64,000 nucleotides of DNA. Origin: Streptomyces sp. V3I8. Lineage in GTDB: Bacteria > Actinomycetota > Actinomycetes > Streptomycetales > Streptomycetaceae. The position numbers and the translations under genes are program-made. Shown in pieces: positions 54,489 to 62,872 of this stretch. The notes below the pieces were generated by a model that was not told the DNA's origin, did not search any database, and saw nothing but the letters and a program-made list of their open reading frames with translations. Positions within the stretch are counted from its first letter, which is position 1. The number at the start of each line of letters is the position of its first letter. The stretch covers positions 8,680,001 through 8,744,000 of the forward strand of contig NZ_JAUSZL010000002.1 in NCBI RefSeq assembly GCF_030817535.1, given 5' to 3'.

Positions 54489-55076
54489 ATGAAGAGGAAC
54501 ACGACCTCGCGCGCCCGCCTCCTCGGCGCCGCCGAAGAGGTCTTCTACGCACGGGGCATCGCGACCACGGCCGTGGACGTGGTCGCACGGGCGGCCGGAG
54601 TGGCCAAGCCGACCCTGTACGCGCACTTCGCGTCGAAGTCGGCCCTCGCCGCCGCCGCGCTGGCCAACCGGCACGAGCGGCGCGCGGCGGACCTCCAGGC
54701 GCGCCTGGAGGAGGCCGAGCCGGGAGAGCCGCGCCTGCTGGCCGTGTTCTCCTGGCTCGCCTCCTGCTACCGGGACGACAACGGCCGCGGGTGCGCCTTC
54801 CTCAACGCGGCCGCCGATTCCCCGGCCGACGAACCGGTCGCCGCGGCCGTACGCGAGGAGAAGACATGGTTGCTGAACACACTGACCCGGCTGTCCGGGG
54901 AAGCGGGGCTCGTGAGGCCGGCCGAGGTCGCCTCGCAGTTGCTGCTCCTGATCGACGGGGTCGCCGGCCGCGTCCTGGTGCGGGGCGCCGACGCGGCCGC
55001 CGACGTGACCGCGACGGCGGCCCGCGCGGCAGCCGTCCTGATCGAGGCGGCCCGCCCGCAGCCATGGCGCGCCTGA
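54489..55076 (+). CDS. TetR family transcriptional regulator
   Basis: 195 aa. N-terminal helix-turn-helix (RARLLGAAEEVFYARGIATT, VARAAGVAKPTLYAHFASKS). The C-terminus with CYRDDNGRGCAFLNAAAD matches the group with conserved cysteines found beside membrane proteins. It overlaps the YczE-like gene by 13 bp, so the two are co-transcribed. Autoregulated via the dyad at 54469. Confidence 0.93.
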   Translation: MKRNTTSRARLLGAAEEVFYARGIATTAVDVVARAAGVAKPTLYAHFASKSALAAAALANRHERRAADLQARLEEAEPGEPRLLAVFSWLASCYRDDNGRGCAFLNAAADSPADEPVAAAVREEKTWLLNTLTRLSGEAGLVRPAEVASQLLLLIDGVAGRVLVRGADAAADVTATAARAAAVLIEAARPQPWRA

Positions 55077-55678
55077 CGGACCGCCCCGTCCAGCGTGCCC
55101 TGCGGCTCACCGCGGGCCTGGCCCTCTTCGGACTCTGCCTCGCGCTGCTGGTCGAGGCGGATCTCGGCGCCGACCCCTGGACCGTCCTCACCCAGGGGCT
55201 GGCCGCGGTCACCGGGCTGACCCTGGGGCAGGTCGTCGTCGCCGTCTCCGTGCTGCTGCTGGTCCTGTGGGTCCCGCTGCGTCAGCGTCCCGGCCCGGGC
55301 ACCGTCGCCAACGCGCTGCTCGTCGGCCCCTTCCTCGACCTCGGTCTCGCCTGGATCCCGACCCCGCACCACCTGCCGGCCCGGGTGGCCTTCCTCGTCA
55401 CCGCCGTCGTCGGCGTCGCGGTCGCCACCGGCCTGTACGTGGGCGCCGGCTGGGGGTCGGGCCCGCGGGACGGCCTGATGACCGGCCTCGCCGACCTGGG
55501 CGTACCCGTGGTCGCCGCACGCGCGGCCATCGAACTGTCCGTACTGGCCGTGGGGTGGCTGCTCGGCGGAAGCGTCGGCGTCGCCACCGTCGTCTTCGCC
55601 CTCGCCATAGGCCCGCTCGTCGGCTACGCCCTCGGGAAGCTGCGCCTGCCGCCTTCCGCGGCCCCGGACGGCGTATGA
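55064..55678 (+). CDS. YczE/YyaS-type integral membrane protein
   Basis: 204 aa with five or six hydrophobic helices. GLCLALLVEADLGADPWTVL and WGSGPRDGLMTGLADLGV (conserved G-x-G-x-R-D-G) are hallmarks of the YczE/COG2364 family. The function of the family is uncertain; in Bacillus it is linked to surfactin or export. Translation is coupled to the upstream TetR gene, which probably controls it. Confidence 0.87.
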   Translation: MARLTDRPVQRALRLTAGLALFGLCLALLVEADLGADPWTVLTQGLAAVTGLTLGQVVVAVSVLLLVLWVPLRQRPGPGTVANALLVGPFLDLGLAWIPTPHHLPARVAFLVTAVVGVAVATGLYVGAGWGSGPRDGLMTGLADLGVPVVAARAAIELSVLAVGWLLGGSVGVATVVFALAIGPLVGYALGKLRLPPSAAPDGV

Positions 55679-55697
55679 CCGGGACCGCACACCGGTG

Positions 55698-56567
55698 TCA
55701 GCCGGACGTACCGAGAACGCCGCGCAGTCTGCGCGCGAAGTCCTCCGGCCGGCCGGCGTGGCCGGACCCGCCGTCGAGGAAGCCGCCGTGGTGGCTCGGG
55801 AAGACCGTCGCCTCCTGACCGAGGAGCTCGGCCGTGCACACCGAGGCGCGTGCGGTGAAGGTGCCCGAGGACTCCTCGCCCACGGCGATCACGACCCGGG
55901 TGGGCGCCGCGGCGAGCGCGTCGGCATCGGGCCGGTGGTCGCTGACCGCCCAGGACCGTTCGGAGAGCAGCGGATCGTCACGCCTGCCGTCGTCCTCGGC
56001 CGGCAGGCCGAACGCTCGGGGATCCGGCGCGTCCTGAGCGAAGTAGTCGTCGGTGAACTCGCCCCGCCACGACGTCATCATGATGAACGCGGCCATGCCG
56101 GCGCCCCACCCCTTCGCCCGGTACGCGTCCCGCATGGCGGCCCGGGCGCGCTCGGCGGCGCGGGCGTCGGGGAGTACGGACATGAGCGGCGGCTCGTGCG
56201 CCACCAGGGTGATCACGTCCTCGGGGTGTGCCGCCACGAGGGCGAGCGCGGTCACCGCGCCGCCGCTGCTCGCGAACATGTCGACCGGACCGGCCCCGAG
56301 CGCCTCGACGACGGCGTGCACGTCACGGGCCTGGAGTTCGGGCACATGGTCGGTCCGGCCGTCCTTGCGGACGCTGCGGCCGATGCCGCGCGGGTCGTAG
56401 GTGATCACGGTCCGCTCGGGGAAGAGCGACGCCAGCGTGGCGAAACCGCCGGCGTCCATGGGCTGGCCGACCATGACGAGCGGCGGCCGTCCGCTGTCGG
56501 CCGGCAGCGGCCCGTGGACGTCGTAGACGAGGTCGGCGTCAGCGGTCCGGAGTGTGTACGCAGTCAT
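55698..56567 (-). CDS. Alpha/beta hydrolase
   Basis: 289 aa. The canonical fold has an oxyanion region VMVGQPMDAGGF, nucleophile Ser in FASSGGAVTALALV (S-x-G-G), acid side-chain candidates near the third quarter, and His in PSHHGGF. RGIGRS precedes the elbow. Likely an esterase or epoxide/haloalkane-type hydrolase; the substrate cannot be told. It is convergent with the TetR-YczE operon. Confidence 0.9.
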   Translation of the reverse strand: MTAYTLRTADADLVYDVHGPLPADSGRPPLVMVGQPMDAGGFATLASLFPERTVITYDPRGIGRSVRKDGRTDHVPELQARDVHAVVEALGAGPVDMFASSGGAVTALALVAAHPEDVITLVAHEPPLMSVLPDARAAERARAAMRDAYRAKGWGAGMAAFIMMTSWRGEFTDDYFAQDAPDPRAFGLPAEDDGRRDDPLLSERSWAVSDHRPDADALAAAPTRVVIAVGEESSGTFTARASVCTAELLGQEATVFPSHHGGFLDGGSGHAGRPEDFARRLRGVLGTSG

Positions 56568-56644
56568 GACGGGGCAGACCCCGCCGGCTCCGGAAACTCA
56601 TCGGTCACGGGGGACAGGTCGCCCGCCGGTCCGTGCCCCCGCGT

Positions 56645-57028
56645 TCAGATACGCCAGGAACGGAGCTCGTCGGCGATGTCGTAGATGCTCAGCCGGCTCT
56701 CGCGGACCTTCCTGATCAGGTCGGACAGCGCCCCGTACGGAGGATCGATGCCTTCTCCGGACTGGTCCATGTACTGCCCGGTGACGAAGGCGGCGAAGAG
56801 GCTGTTGCGGTGGGGGAGCGGTTCGAGGCGCACGACGGTGTGCAGCAGCGCGGCCGCCCGCCAGGCGGCGTCGGGGTTGGACGTGGCCAGGGTCGGCATA
56901 CGCGTCTTGTGGCGCGCGACGGCCGCCACGAGCGCCGAGTAGTCGGTGACCGACACGTCGTCGTCGTCGAGGGCGGCGTCCTGGACGTCCAGGAGCCAGG
57001 GGACATCGATGTACAGGATCTCGCTCAT
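56645..57028 (-). CDS. Fic/Doc-like toxin of a toxin-antitoxin pair
   Basis: 127 aa. It resembles actinomycete proteins annotated as Fic-family toxin components (ILYIDVPWLLDVQ, then AAWRAAALLHTVVRLEPLPH and NSLFAAFVTGQYM). The catalytic Fic motif HxFx(D/E)GN is not intact (PHRNSLFAA), so AMPylation is doubtful. Its ATG overlaps the antitoxin TGA (TGATG), the classic coupled arrangement. The family call is from recall; toxicity is inferred. Confidence 0.65.
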   Translation of the reverse strand: MSEILYIDVPWLLDVQDAALDDDDVSVTDYSALVAAVARHKTRMPTLATSNPDAAWRAAALLHTVVRLEPLPHRNSLFAAFVTGQYMDQSGEGIDPPYGALSDLIRKVRESRLSIYDIADELRSWRI

Positions 57029-57267
57029 CAGGCGGCGGTTGCTCCCCGGCCGCGCTGGGACGGGGGGATCTCGTCCGGGAACGCCTCGTCGAACTCGGCA
57101 CGCAGCCTGTCCGCCCACGAGGCGGCGCCGACGACGAACCGCTTGCGCTGCATCTCGCGGACCCCGAGGTCGTGCATGTACTGCTTGAGGCTCTTGCCCT
57201 CGGCCGCGGCAGCCGCGCGCACGCCTTCCATTTCTTCCTCGGTGAAGGTCACATTCAGTGATGGCAT
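57028..57267 (-). CDS. Ribbon-helix-helix antitoxin
   Basis: 79 aa. The N-terminal ribbon-helix-helix (MPSLNVTFTEEEMEGVRAAA, then GKSLKQYMHDLGVREM) is of Arc/MetJ type for DNA binding; the acidic, unstructured C-terminus (AEFDEAFPDEIPPSQ) probably wraps the toxin. ATG 57267 chosen because it begins the ribbon. It is directly upstream of and overlaps the toxin gene. Confidence 0.8.
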   Translation of the reverse strand: MPSLNVTFTEEEMEGVRAAAAAEGKSLKQYMHDLGVREMQRKRFVVGAASWADRLRAEFDEAFPDEIPPSQRGRGATAA

Positions 57268-57275
57268 ACAGGCAT

Positions 57276-57292
57276 GGTACCTACTCGGTACC
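57276..57292. promoter_or_regulatory. Operator of the toxin-antitoxin pair
   Basis: Two GGTACC hexamers (57276-57281, 57287-57292) separated by 5 bp, each self-complementary, beginning 9 bp upstream of the antitoxin ATG. Ribbon-helix-helix antitoxins commonly bind such tandem hexamers at 11-bp spacing. Confidence 0.55.
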
Positions 57293-57330
57293 TTCTTGTC
57301 GTCGCGGGGTACGGTGAGGGCCGTAAAAAC

Positions 57331-57355
57331 AGTAGCCATGGACATAGTAGCCATG
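57331..57355 (+). promoter_or_regulatory. Direct repeat in the MarR promoter
   Basis: AGTAGCCATG occurs twice (57331-57340, 57346-57355), period 15 bp; CATGG and CCATG also form an inverted pair. It lies 14 bp before the MarR ATG, a likely autoregulatory site. Confidence 0.5.
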
Positions 57356-57368
57356 TACCGTATTCGGC

Positions 57369-57863
57369 ATGAGCAAGGTCGCACCGGGTCCCACGCCCGG
57401 TTTCCTGGTATGGCGGCTCGCCAACAGATGGCGCGTCGCGGTCGATCGCGCGCTGGCCCCGCTGGGCCTCACGCACGCGCAGTACTCACTGGTCGCGTCG
57501 CTGTACGGCATGCAGCGCACCGGCGAGCGGCCCAGCCAGCGTCAGCTCGCCGACCACACGGGACTGGAGGCGTTGTACGTCTCGAAGCTGGCGCGCGCCC
57601 TGGAGTCGGCCGGCCTGGTCGGACGGACCCGTGACCCGCGCGATCCACGTGCCGTCCGGCTCGCTCTGACCGAGCAGGGCCAGACGGTCACACGCCAGGC
57701 CGTCGACGTGGTCCAGGAACTGCTCCAGCGGTTGCTGGACCCGCTCGGCGGCCTCGACGCCCCGCGGACACGTGCGTTCACCGACGAGCTGACGGCCTTG
57801 CTAGGCGCACCTCTCACTCCATTCGTACCGAACGACGAGAACACCCAGGGGGCAACACCATGA
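57369..57863 (+). CDS. MarR family transcriptional regulator
   Basis: 164 aa. Winged helix with RPSQRQLADHTGLEALYVSK and the wing RTRDPRDPRAVRLALTEQGQ. ATG 57369. It overlaps the next winged-helix gene by 4 bp (ATGA), so they are made together. Autoregulation through the repeated AGTAGCCATG is likely. Ligand unknown. Confidence 0.93.
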   Translation: MSKVAPGPTPGFLVWRLANRWRVAVDRALAPLGLTHAQYSLVASLYGMQRTGERPSQRQLADHTGLEALYVSKLARALESAGLVGRTRDPRDPRAVRLALTEQGQTVTRQAVDVVQELLQRLLDPLGGLDAPRTRAFTDELTALLGAPLTPFVPNDENTQGATP

Positions 57864-58327
57864 CCGGTGCCGCATCCAGCGCGTCCACCGCATCCGCGCC
57901 TGCCGCCGACGCCCGCGCCCTCGGCCTGGCCCACTACGCCGCCCGCGGCGTCCTGGAACACGTGCTGGCCCGGCACGGCAGCACGTTCCAGCAGCAGATC
58001 GCCTTGCGCGCCGCCGTGACGTCCGACGTCCCGCAGACGCGGGACGACCTCGCCGCCCAGATCCACAGCACCCTCAAGGCCGATCCGGCCGGCATCCGGC
58101 GCACGCTCGACGAGCTGCTGGACAAGCGGTTGCTCGTCGCGGTCGGCGCGCACCTTCGCCCCACGGACGAGGGCCGCGCCCTGCTCACCGCGGTGGGTGA
58201 GGAGACCGCTCCCGTCACCGCCGGTATCTGGGGCGGGATACCGGCCGAGGACCTGGCCGCCGCCGGACGCGTCCTGGCCCTGGTCACCGAGCGCGCCAAC
58301 GCCAAGCTGGCCTCGCTGACCGCCTGA
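57860..58327 (+). CDS. Second winged-helix (MarR-like) protein in the operon
   Basis: 155 aa. The Ala-rich N-terminus is followed by a helix-turn-helix-like region (TSDVPQTRDDLAAQIHSTLK, then GIRRTLDELLDKRLLVAVGA) and a wing with RPTDEGRALL. It is overlapped by the MarR gene. Possibly a co-regulator or hetero-partner. The protein has no obvious sensor domain. It ends 15 bp from the convergent ion-channel gene. Confidence 0.8.
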   Translation: MTGAASSASTASAPAADARALGLAHYAARGVLEHVLARHGSTFQQQIALRAAVTSDVPQTRDDLAAQIHSTLKADPAGIRRTLDELLDKRLLVAVGAHLRPTDEGRALLTAVGEETAPVTAGIWGGIPAEDLAAAGRVLALVTERANAKLASLTA

Positions 58328-58342
58328 CCGCCTGCGCCATTC

Positions 58343-60385
58343 CTACAGGTGGTCCGGAACGCCGGGCAGCGGGCTGTCACCGCCGCGGGCGTGGGGCATG
58401 GCGGGCGCCGTGCCGGCCGGGTCGTGCGGCGCGTCGGACACGGCGGTGTCCGTCGCCAGGACCACCACCTCGTCCTGCGCGCCCCACACGCGCCGCTCGG
58501 ACTTGGCCGGGTTGAGCCGCAGTTCGTGACGGCGGTCGTTCCCGGGCCCACCGGCCCCCGCGGCCGGGCCGGTACGGCGGTAACCGATCGCGCATTCGCC
58601 CCGGTCGAGGGCCGCGGCCACGACCGTCGCGAACGACGCCTCGCCTCCGGGCACGACGTAGTGGCCGGCCGGGCGCAGATGTATCGAGGCGCCGTGCGCC
58701 GCGAACAGCTCGCCGAAAACGGCCGCCAGATGGGGGTTGTGGGCGATCTGCGCCATGAGCAGTCCGGTCAGCTCGCCCCGCACCACGATGTCGGACGCCG
58801 GACCCAGCGGCGCGAGAGCGCGGTTGCGGTGGTCGCCGAGTTCCGCGACCACCGGCAGGGTCCGGCCGTAGCGCAGTTCCACCGACCGCAGCGTCAGCAG
58901 CGTGACCAGGACCCTGTCGTCGGGGTGTCCCGGGCCGGCCCCGGCGTCCGCACCCAGCACGATCACACTGTCGTAACCGAAGAGGTCCAGGTCCTCGAGG
59001 CTCTCCGGATGCGGCGACTCCCCGCCGCGGTGGGTGACGGCCAGCTGTGCCGCGTCCTCCGGCGAACAGGCGTGGTCCGGCGCGGGAACCGACTGCGCCC
59101 CCTCCGCGACGACATCGAGCACCGACCCCGGTACGACGCTGTGGCGCAGCGCCTGGACGAGGAGAGGGGCACGGCGGTTCCAGCCCAGGAGCAGGACCCG
59201 CACCGGCCTGGCGTGCCCGGGCCGCGGCACGGCCACCGCCGTGAGGTCGACGTGCGCACGGCAGTCGACGGACGCGTCGGCCGTGCAGTCGTGCGCGATG
59301 ACGACGAGCCGGTCCTGCGGGCCGATGACGGTCCGCGCCGGAGGGTTCAGCACCGGCGGCCCGTCAGGCGGCATCAGCCCCACCACACTCGCCCGCTCGA
59401 AGCGCAGCAGCACATCCCCGAAACAGCGGTCCGCGCGCGTCTCCCGGCCGTCCGCCTGCCGGTCGTCCGGCGGAACGTCCACGAAATGGAACTCGGCGCC
59501 CGCGAAGTCGAGCAGGTCGCGCAGCACCTCGCCCACCCCGCTGCGCCGCGCGGAGTGCACCAGCAGCCGGGCCGCCGTCGCGTCCGTCTCCACGATCGTG
59601 CCGCGGGCGCCTGCCGCGAGCCGCGCGGCGGGCAGGTGACGGCGGTCGCGGACGGCCGCGACGACGGGTGGCCCCGGATCCTCGCCGAGCACGGCTCGCA
59701 GCGCCAGCAGCGTGCGGACGACCTCGCTGTCCGCGTCGGGCGCGTCCGAGGGCAGCACCAGCACCGAACTTGCGGCCCGGGGGGTGACCAGGGCCAGTGT
59801 GTCGACGGTGGTCAGCGAACCGCTGCGGCAGACCAGCCGGACACCGGGACCGCGCCCGAGCGAGAGGGCGAGCGCCTCCTCCATCTCGGCGACGTCGCGG
59901 TCGGCCAGCACGGCGATCACGCAACGGCGCCCCGCCCGCGCGGCGACCAGTTCACCCACTACCGTGAACACCTGGTCCGACCAGCCGAGGACGACCGCGT
60001 GCTCCTGCTCCAGCACCATCGAACGGCCCCGCCGCAGCTCGGTCAGGCGCTCACCCAGCCCGGTGGTGATCACCCCCACCAGGGTCGACACGCACAGCAG
60101 CGTGACCAGTCCCAGCAACAGCGACAGCGCCACCCGGACGGGCGCGCCGCTCGGCGCGCCGAGCCGCAGGGTCTCCGCGCTGGTGCGCCCCACGGCCAGC
60201 AGCCGGCCCGACAGCGAACGCGGGGAGTCAGGATCCGTCCACACCACCAGCGCGCTGACGGGAACCACCACCGCCAGGCACGACAGCACCAGCCAGCCCA
60301 CCAGCATCCTCGTGCTGCGGGCCAGCGTGGTGTCGAACCGGTAGCGCGCCCGGTCCCGTAACGAAGTCGGCCGCCTCCACCGCAC
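58343..60385 (-). CDS. CASTOR/POLLUX-type channel with RCK (TrkA-N) domains
   Basis: 680 aa from GTG 60385 (VRWRRPTSLRDRARYRFDTT); longer frames upstream lack an RBS. One or two helices (about 25-55), then a linker and a pore-like hydrophobic stretch (about 80-110; LLLGLVTLLCVSTLVGVITT) lead into tandem NAD-binding RCK/TrkA-N-like halves: HAVVLGWSDQVFTVVGELVA, then RPVRVLLLGWNRRAPLLVQA. This is the arrangement of plant CASTOR/POLLUX and their bacterial homologues, cation channels gated by the RCK ring. Selectivity unknown. Confidence 0.85.
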   Translation of the reverse strand: MRWRRPTSLRDRARYRFDTTLARSTRMLVGWLVLSCLAVVVPVSALVVWTDPDSPRSLSGRLLAVGRTSAETLRLGAPSGAPVRVALSLLLGLVTLLCVSTLVGVITTGLGERLTELRRGRSMVLEQEHAVVLGWSDQVFTVVGELVAARAGRRCVIAVLADRDVAEMEEALALSLGRGPGVRLVCRSGSLTTVDTLALVTPRAASSVLVLPSDAPDADSEVVRTLLALRAVLGEDPGPPVVAAVRDRRHLPAARLAAGARGTIVETDATAARLLVHSARRSGVGEVLRDLLDFAGAEFHFVDVPPDDRQADGRETRADRCFGDVLLRFERASVVGLMPPDGPPVLNPPARTVIGPQDRLVVIAHDCTADASVDCRAHVDLTAVAVPRPGHARPVRVLLLGWNRRAPLLVQALRHSVVPGSVLDVVAEGAQSVPAPDHACSPEDAAQLAVTHRGGESPHPESLEDLDLFGYDSVIVLGADAGAGPGHPDDRVLVTLLTLRSVELRYGRTLPVVAELGDHRNRALAPLGPASDIVVRGELTGLLMAQIAHNPHLAAVFGELFAAHGASIHLRPAGHYVVPGGEASFATVVAAALDRGECAIGYRRTGPAAGAGGPGNDRRHELRLNPAKSERRVWGAQDEVVVLATDTAVSDAPHDPAGTAPAMPHARGGDSPLPGVPDHL

Positions 60386-60587
60386 TGAGCCCCCACTTCC
60401 CCCGCCCGCCCGGGCGGCGCCGACGCACACCGGGGGCACCGCCGTCCCGCCCGCGGTACAGGAGTGCCCTCTGTGTACAGCGTGCTGGTCCGGCGGCGCG
60501 GACACGCCCGGACGGGACGCCATTCATCCTTTCGGGACACGCCGCGCGCCTGCGGTCAGCCGGGTACGGGCGGGGAGGGTGACGCAC

Positions 60588-60633
60588 GAACACCGGCCGC
60601 GGCGCCCAAGTGTCTGCGCCGCGGCCGGTGTTC
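60588..60633. terminator. Strong 18-bp stem hairpin
   Basis: Perfect 18-bp GC-rich arms with a 10-nt loop. It lies between the ABM monooxygenase (end 60679) and the channel gene start, both on the minus strand, so it terminates the former. Confidence 0.75.
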
Positions 60634-60678
60634 AGGTGCCCGGACGACGGGGTGGAGCCGGTCGGGCAGACCGCGGGG

Positions 60679-61008
60679 TTACGAGCCGGCCGGCGGTGTC
60701 TGCTGGACGACCTCGAAGGACCACAGCGTGGAGCCGCTCGCCGCGGGCCTGGGGCGCTCGCCGCCCTCCGCGCCGCCGCCCTGGTGGGCGGCCTTCATCG
60801 AGCCTTCCATCCACGCGGTGAAGGACTCCTCGTCGCGCCACCGCGTGTAGACGAGGTAGCTGTCGGTGCCTTCCACCGGCCGCAGCAGTTCGAACCACTC
60901 GAACCCGTCGGAGTTCTCCACGGTGCCCGCGCGGGCCGCGAAGCGCTTCTCGAGGACCTCCCGCTGCTCGGCCGGGACGGTCAGGACATTGATCTTGACT
61001 ACGCTCAT
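60679..61008 (-). CDS. Antibiotic biosynthesis monooxygenase (ABM) / IsdG-like protein
   Basis: 109 aa. The ABM ferredoxin-like fold has MSVVKINVLTVPAEQREVLE, the mid-strand DGFEWFELLRPVEGTDSYLV and TRWRDEESFTAWMEG. Two such chains make an active dimer in haem-degrading IsdG-type or quinol monooxygenases. The His required for haem binding is not clearly placed (a His at MKAAHQG). Function is either haem handling or oxidation of an unknown compound. Confidence 0.85.
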   Translation of the reverse strand: MSVVKINVLTVPAEQREVLEKRFAARAGTVENSDGFEWFELLRPVEGTDSYLVYTRWRDEESFTAWMEGSMKAAHQGGGAEGGERPRPAASGSTLWSFEVVQQTPPAGS

Positions 61009-61185
61009 GGAACCATCCTGCCGCAGGCCCTCCCCGGGCCGGGCGATCGGGTCCTTCGTGGCGGGGATCGCGTCCGACGGGGGAGGGGTGCCACCTGCCC
61101 CGGCCGATGTCAGTGGTCACCTCTACGGTGTGAGCAGTGGGACCCGCCGAAGAGAGCGCGGGCCGCGCTCTGGGAGGGGTCTGTC

Positions 61186-62635
61186 ATGTCTACCGGGTCG
61201 GCGTCGAGGACGTATCTGGAGCTGTCGCAGGACGACGGCACGGCGCACAAGTTCTACGAAGTGGCCGTCGACGGCCTGGTGGTGACGGTGCGGTACGGGC
61301 GGATAGGCGCCGCCGGGCAGACGCAGACGACGACGTTCCCCACGCCGGACAAGGCGCGCGCCGCGGCCGCGAAGAAGGTGGGGGAGAAGGTCCGCAAGGG
61401 GTACGCGCCGGCCGTCGCCGGGCAGCGCGCGCCGCGCTCGGTGACCCGCCGTCAGGTGACCTCGGCGCCCTCCCACCGCACGCGCCGTGGCCCCGGTGCT
61501 GTGGCGGTTCCGCACCGGGTCGTCGGCGTTCGGCATCCACGTCGACGACGACCGGTGCTGGGTGGGCAACCAGGCGGGCGACGTCTACACCCTGGACCAC
61601 GAGGGCGGTGTCCTGGCGCGCTTCAACCTGCCGGACGGTGTGAAGTGCCTGGTCGCGGACGACTTCTGGATCTACGCCGGATGCGACGACGGCCGGGTCT
61701 ACGACCTGTCCTCCAAGCTGCCGTTCGCGGCCTACGACGTCGCGGCGGACGTCGACATCTTCTGGCTGGACATCCACGAGGGCGTCCTGAACGTCTCGGA
61801 CCGCGAAGGCCGGCTGACCGTCATCGACCACGAGGACGAACACCAGTGGGCCCGCCGCAGCCAGGGCGAGCACGCCTGGATGGTCCGCGCGGACGACCGC
61901 GCCGTCTACCACGGCCACGGGGCGGGGGTGAGTGCCTACGCGCCGGACGGGACCGGCGAGTTGTGGCACACGCCGACCCGCGGCGGTGTCCTCTTCGGCT
62001 GGCAGGAACAGGACGCGGTGTACGCGGGAACCTCGCACCGCGTGGTGCAGCGGCTGTCGAAGGCCACCGGCGCGGTGGAGGCGACCTACGCCTGCGACAG
62101 CGCGGTCTACTCCTGTGCCACCTCGCCCGGCGGCCGGTTCGTCTTCGCCGGCGACGCGTCCTCGTCCGTCTACTGCTTCGACCGGGACGGCACCCGGCTG
62201 TGGAAGCTCGGCACGGGCGACGGCTCGGCGCTGTCGATGCAGTACCGCGACGAGCGGCTCTACCTGGTGACCACGGACGGCTCGCTGGTGTGCGTGGACG
62301 CGAGCGAGGCGGCGATCACGGCGGCCCAGCAGGGCACGGTGCCGGTGGCGCGGGACGTCAAGCTCGCCGCCGCCCTGCCGACCTACGCACCGGCCACGGC
62401 CGCGGCCGCCCTGCCGACCGTCTCCCGGGCCCCCGCCGGAGGCATCGTCGTCGAGTGTGTGCAGACGACCGGACGGCTGCGGGTCCACGTGGTGTCCGAG
62501 GGCTACGACCCGTCCTGGAACGTCCAGTTCCCGCGCACGGTACGGGAGGCCGGGGCCCGTTACGTCGTCGACGCCCTGCACCCGGCGGCCGGCGGCTTCT
62601 ACCGGGTCCGCGGTGACATCCGCCGCCTGCTGTGA
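61186..62635 (+). CDS. WGR-domain beta-propeller protein, frame broken by one base
   Basis: The N-terminal WGR domain (61186-61440; YLELSQDDGTAHKFYEVAVD, VTVRYGRIGAAGQTQTTTF) is in one frame. A PQQ/WD-type propeller (from VLWRFRTGSSAFGIHVDDDR to the end at 62635) is in another. The change lies at the run CCC at 61472-61474; removing one C restores the continuous protein of about 482 aa. The ATG is preceded by GGGAGGGG. Natural pseudogene or sequencing error are equally possible. WGR modules in other proteins sense DNA ends; role here unknown. Confidence 0.8.
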
Positions 62636-62673
62636 CCGCACTCGCTCCCCCTTGCGGACCGTAGCCCGCAGCC

Positions 62674-62726
62674 CAGCAGCCCGTGGACCACGGCCCCGAC
62701 CAGGGGCCACGGTCCACGGGCTGCTG
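62674..62726. terminator. Long hairpin terminator after the WGR gene
   Basis: Arms of 24 bp with only two mismatches around a 5-nt loop, 38 bp after the WGR stop. It separates this gene from the GH18 promoter. Confidence 0.75.
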
Positions 62727-62745
62727 TAGTTCTGTTCCGCACCTC

Positions 62746-62774
62746 TTGACGTCGTTGGTTCAGACCTTTACGTT
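62746..62774 (+). promoter_or_regulatory. Chitinase-type promoter with DasR-like element
   Basis: TTGACG (62746-62751) and TACGTT (62769-62774) at 17-bp spacing. The spacer contains TGGTTCAGACCT (62756-62767), one base from the repeat TGGTCCAGACCT reported for Streptomyces chitinase promoters and similar to DasR sites. Confidence 0.7.
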
Positions 62775-62872
62775 CTTCCGCACACCGCATGTTCATAGGT
62801 GAACTCATTGTTCACCGACATGAACGAGCCTCCCCCACCGTCTGCTTCTGACGAAAGGCTGCGATCACCCCC

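Noticed and set aside
58343..60523. A 46-residue longer start for the channel protein
   Set aside because: The extra N-terminus is low complexity and has no ribosome site; GTG 60385 follows a G-rich site.
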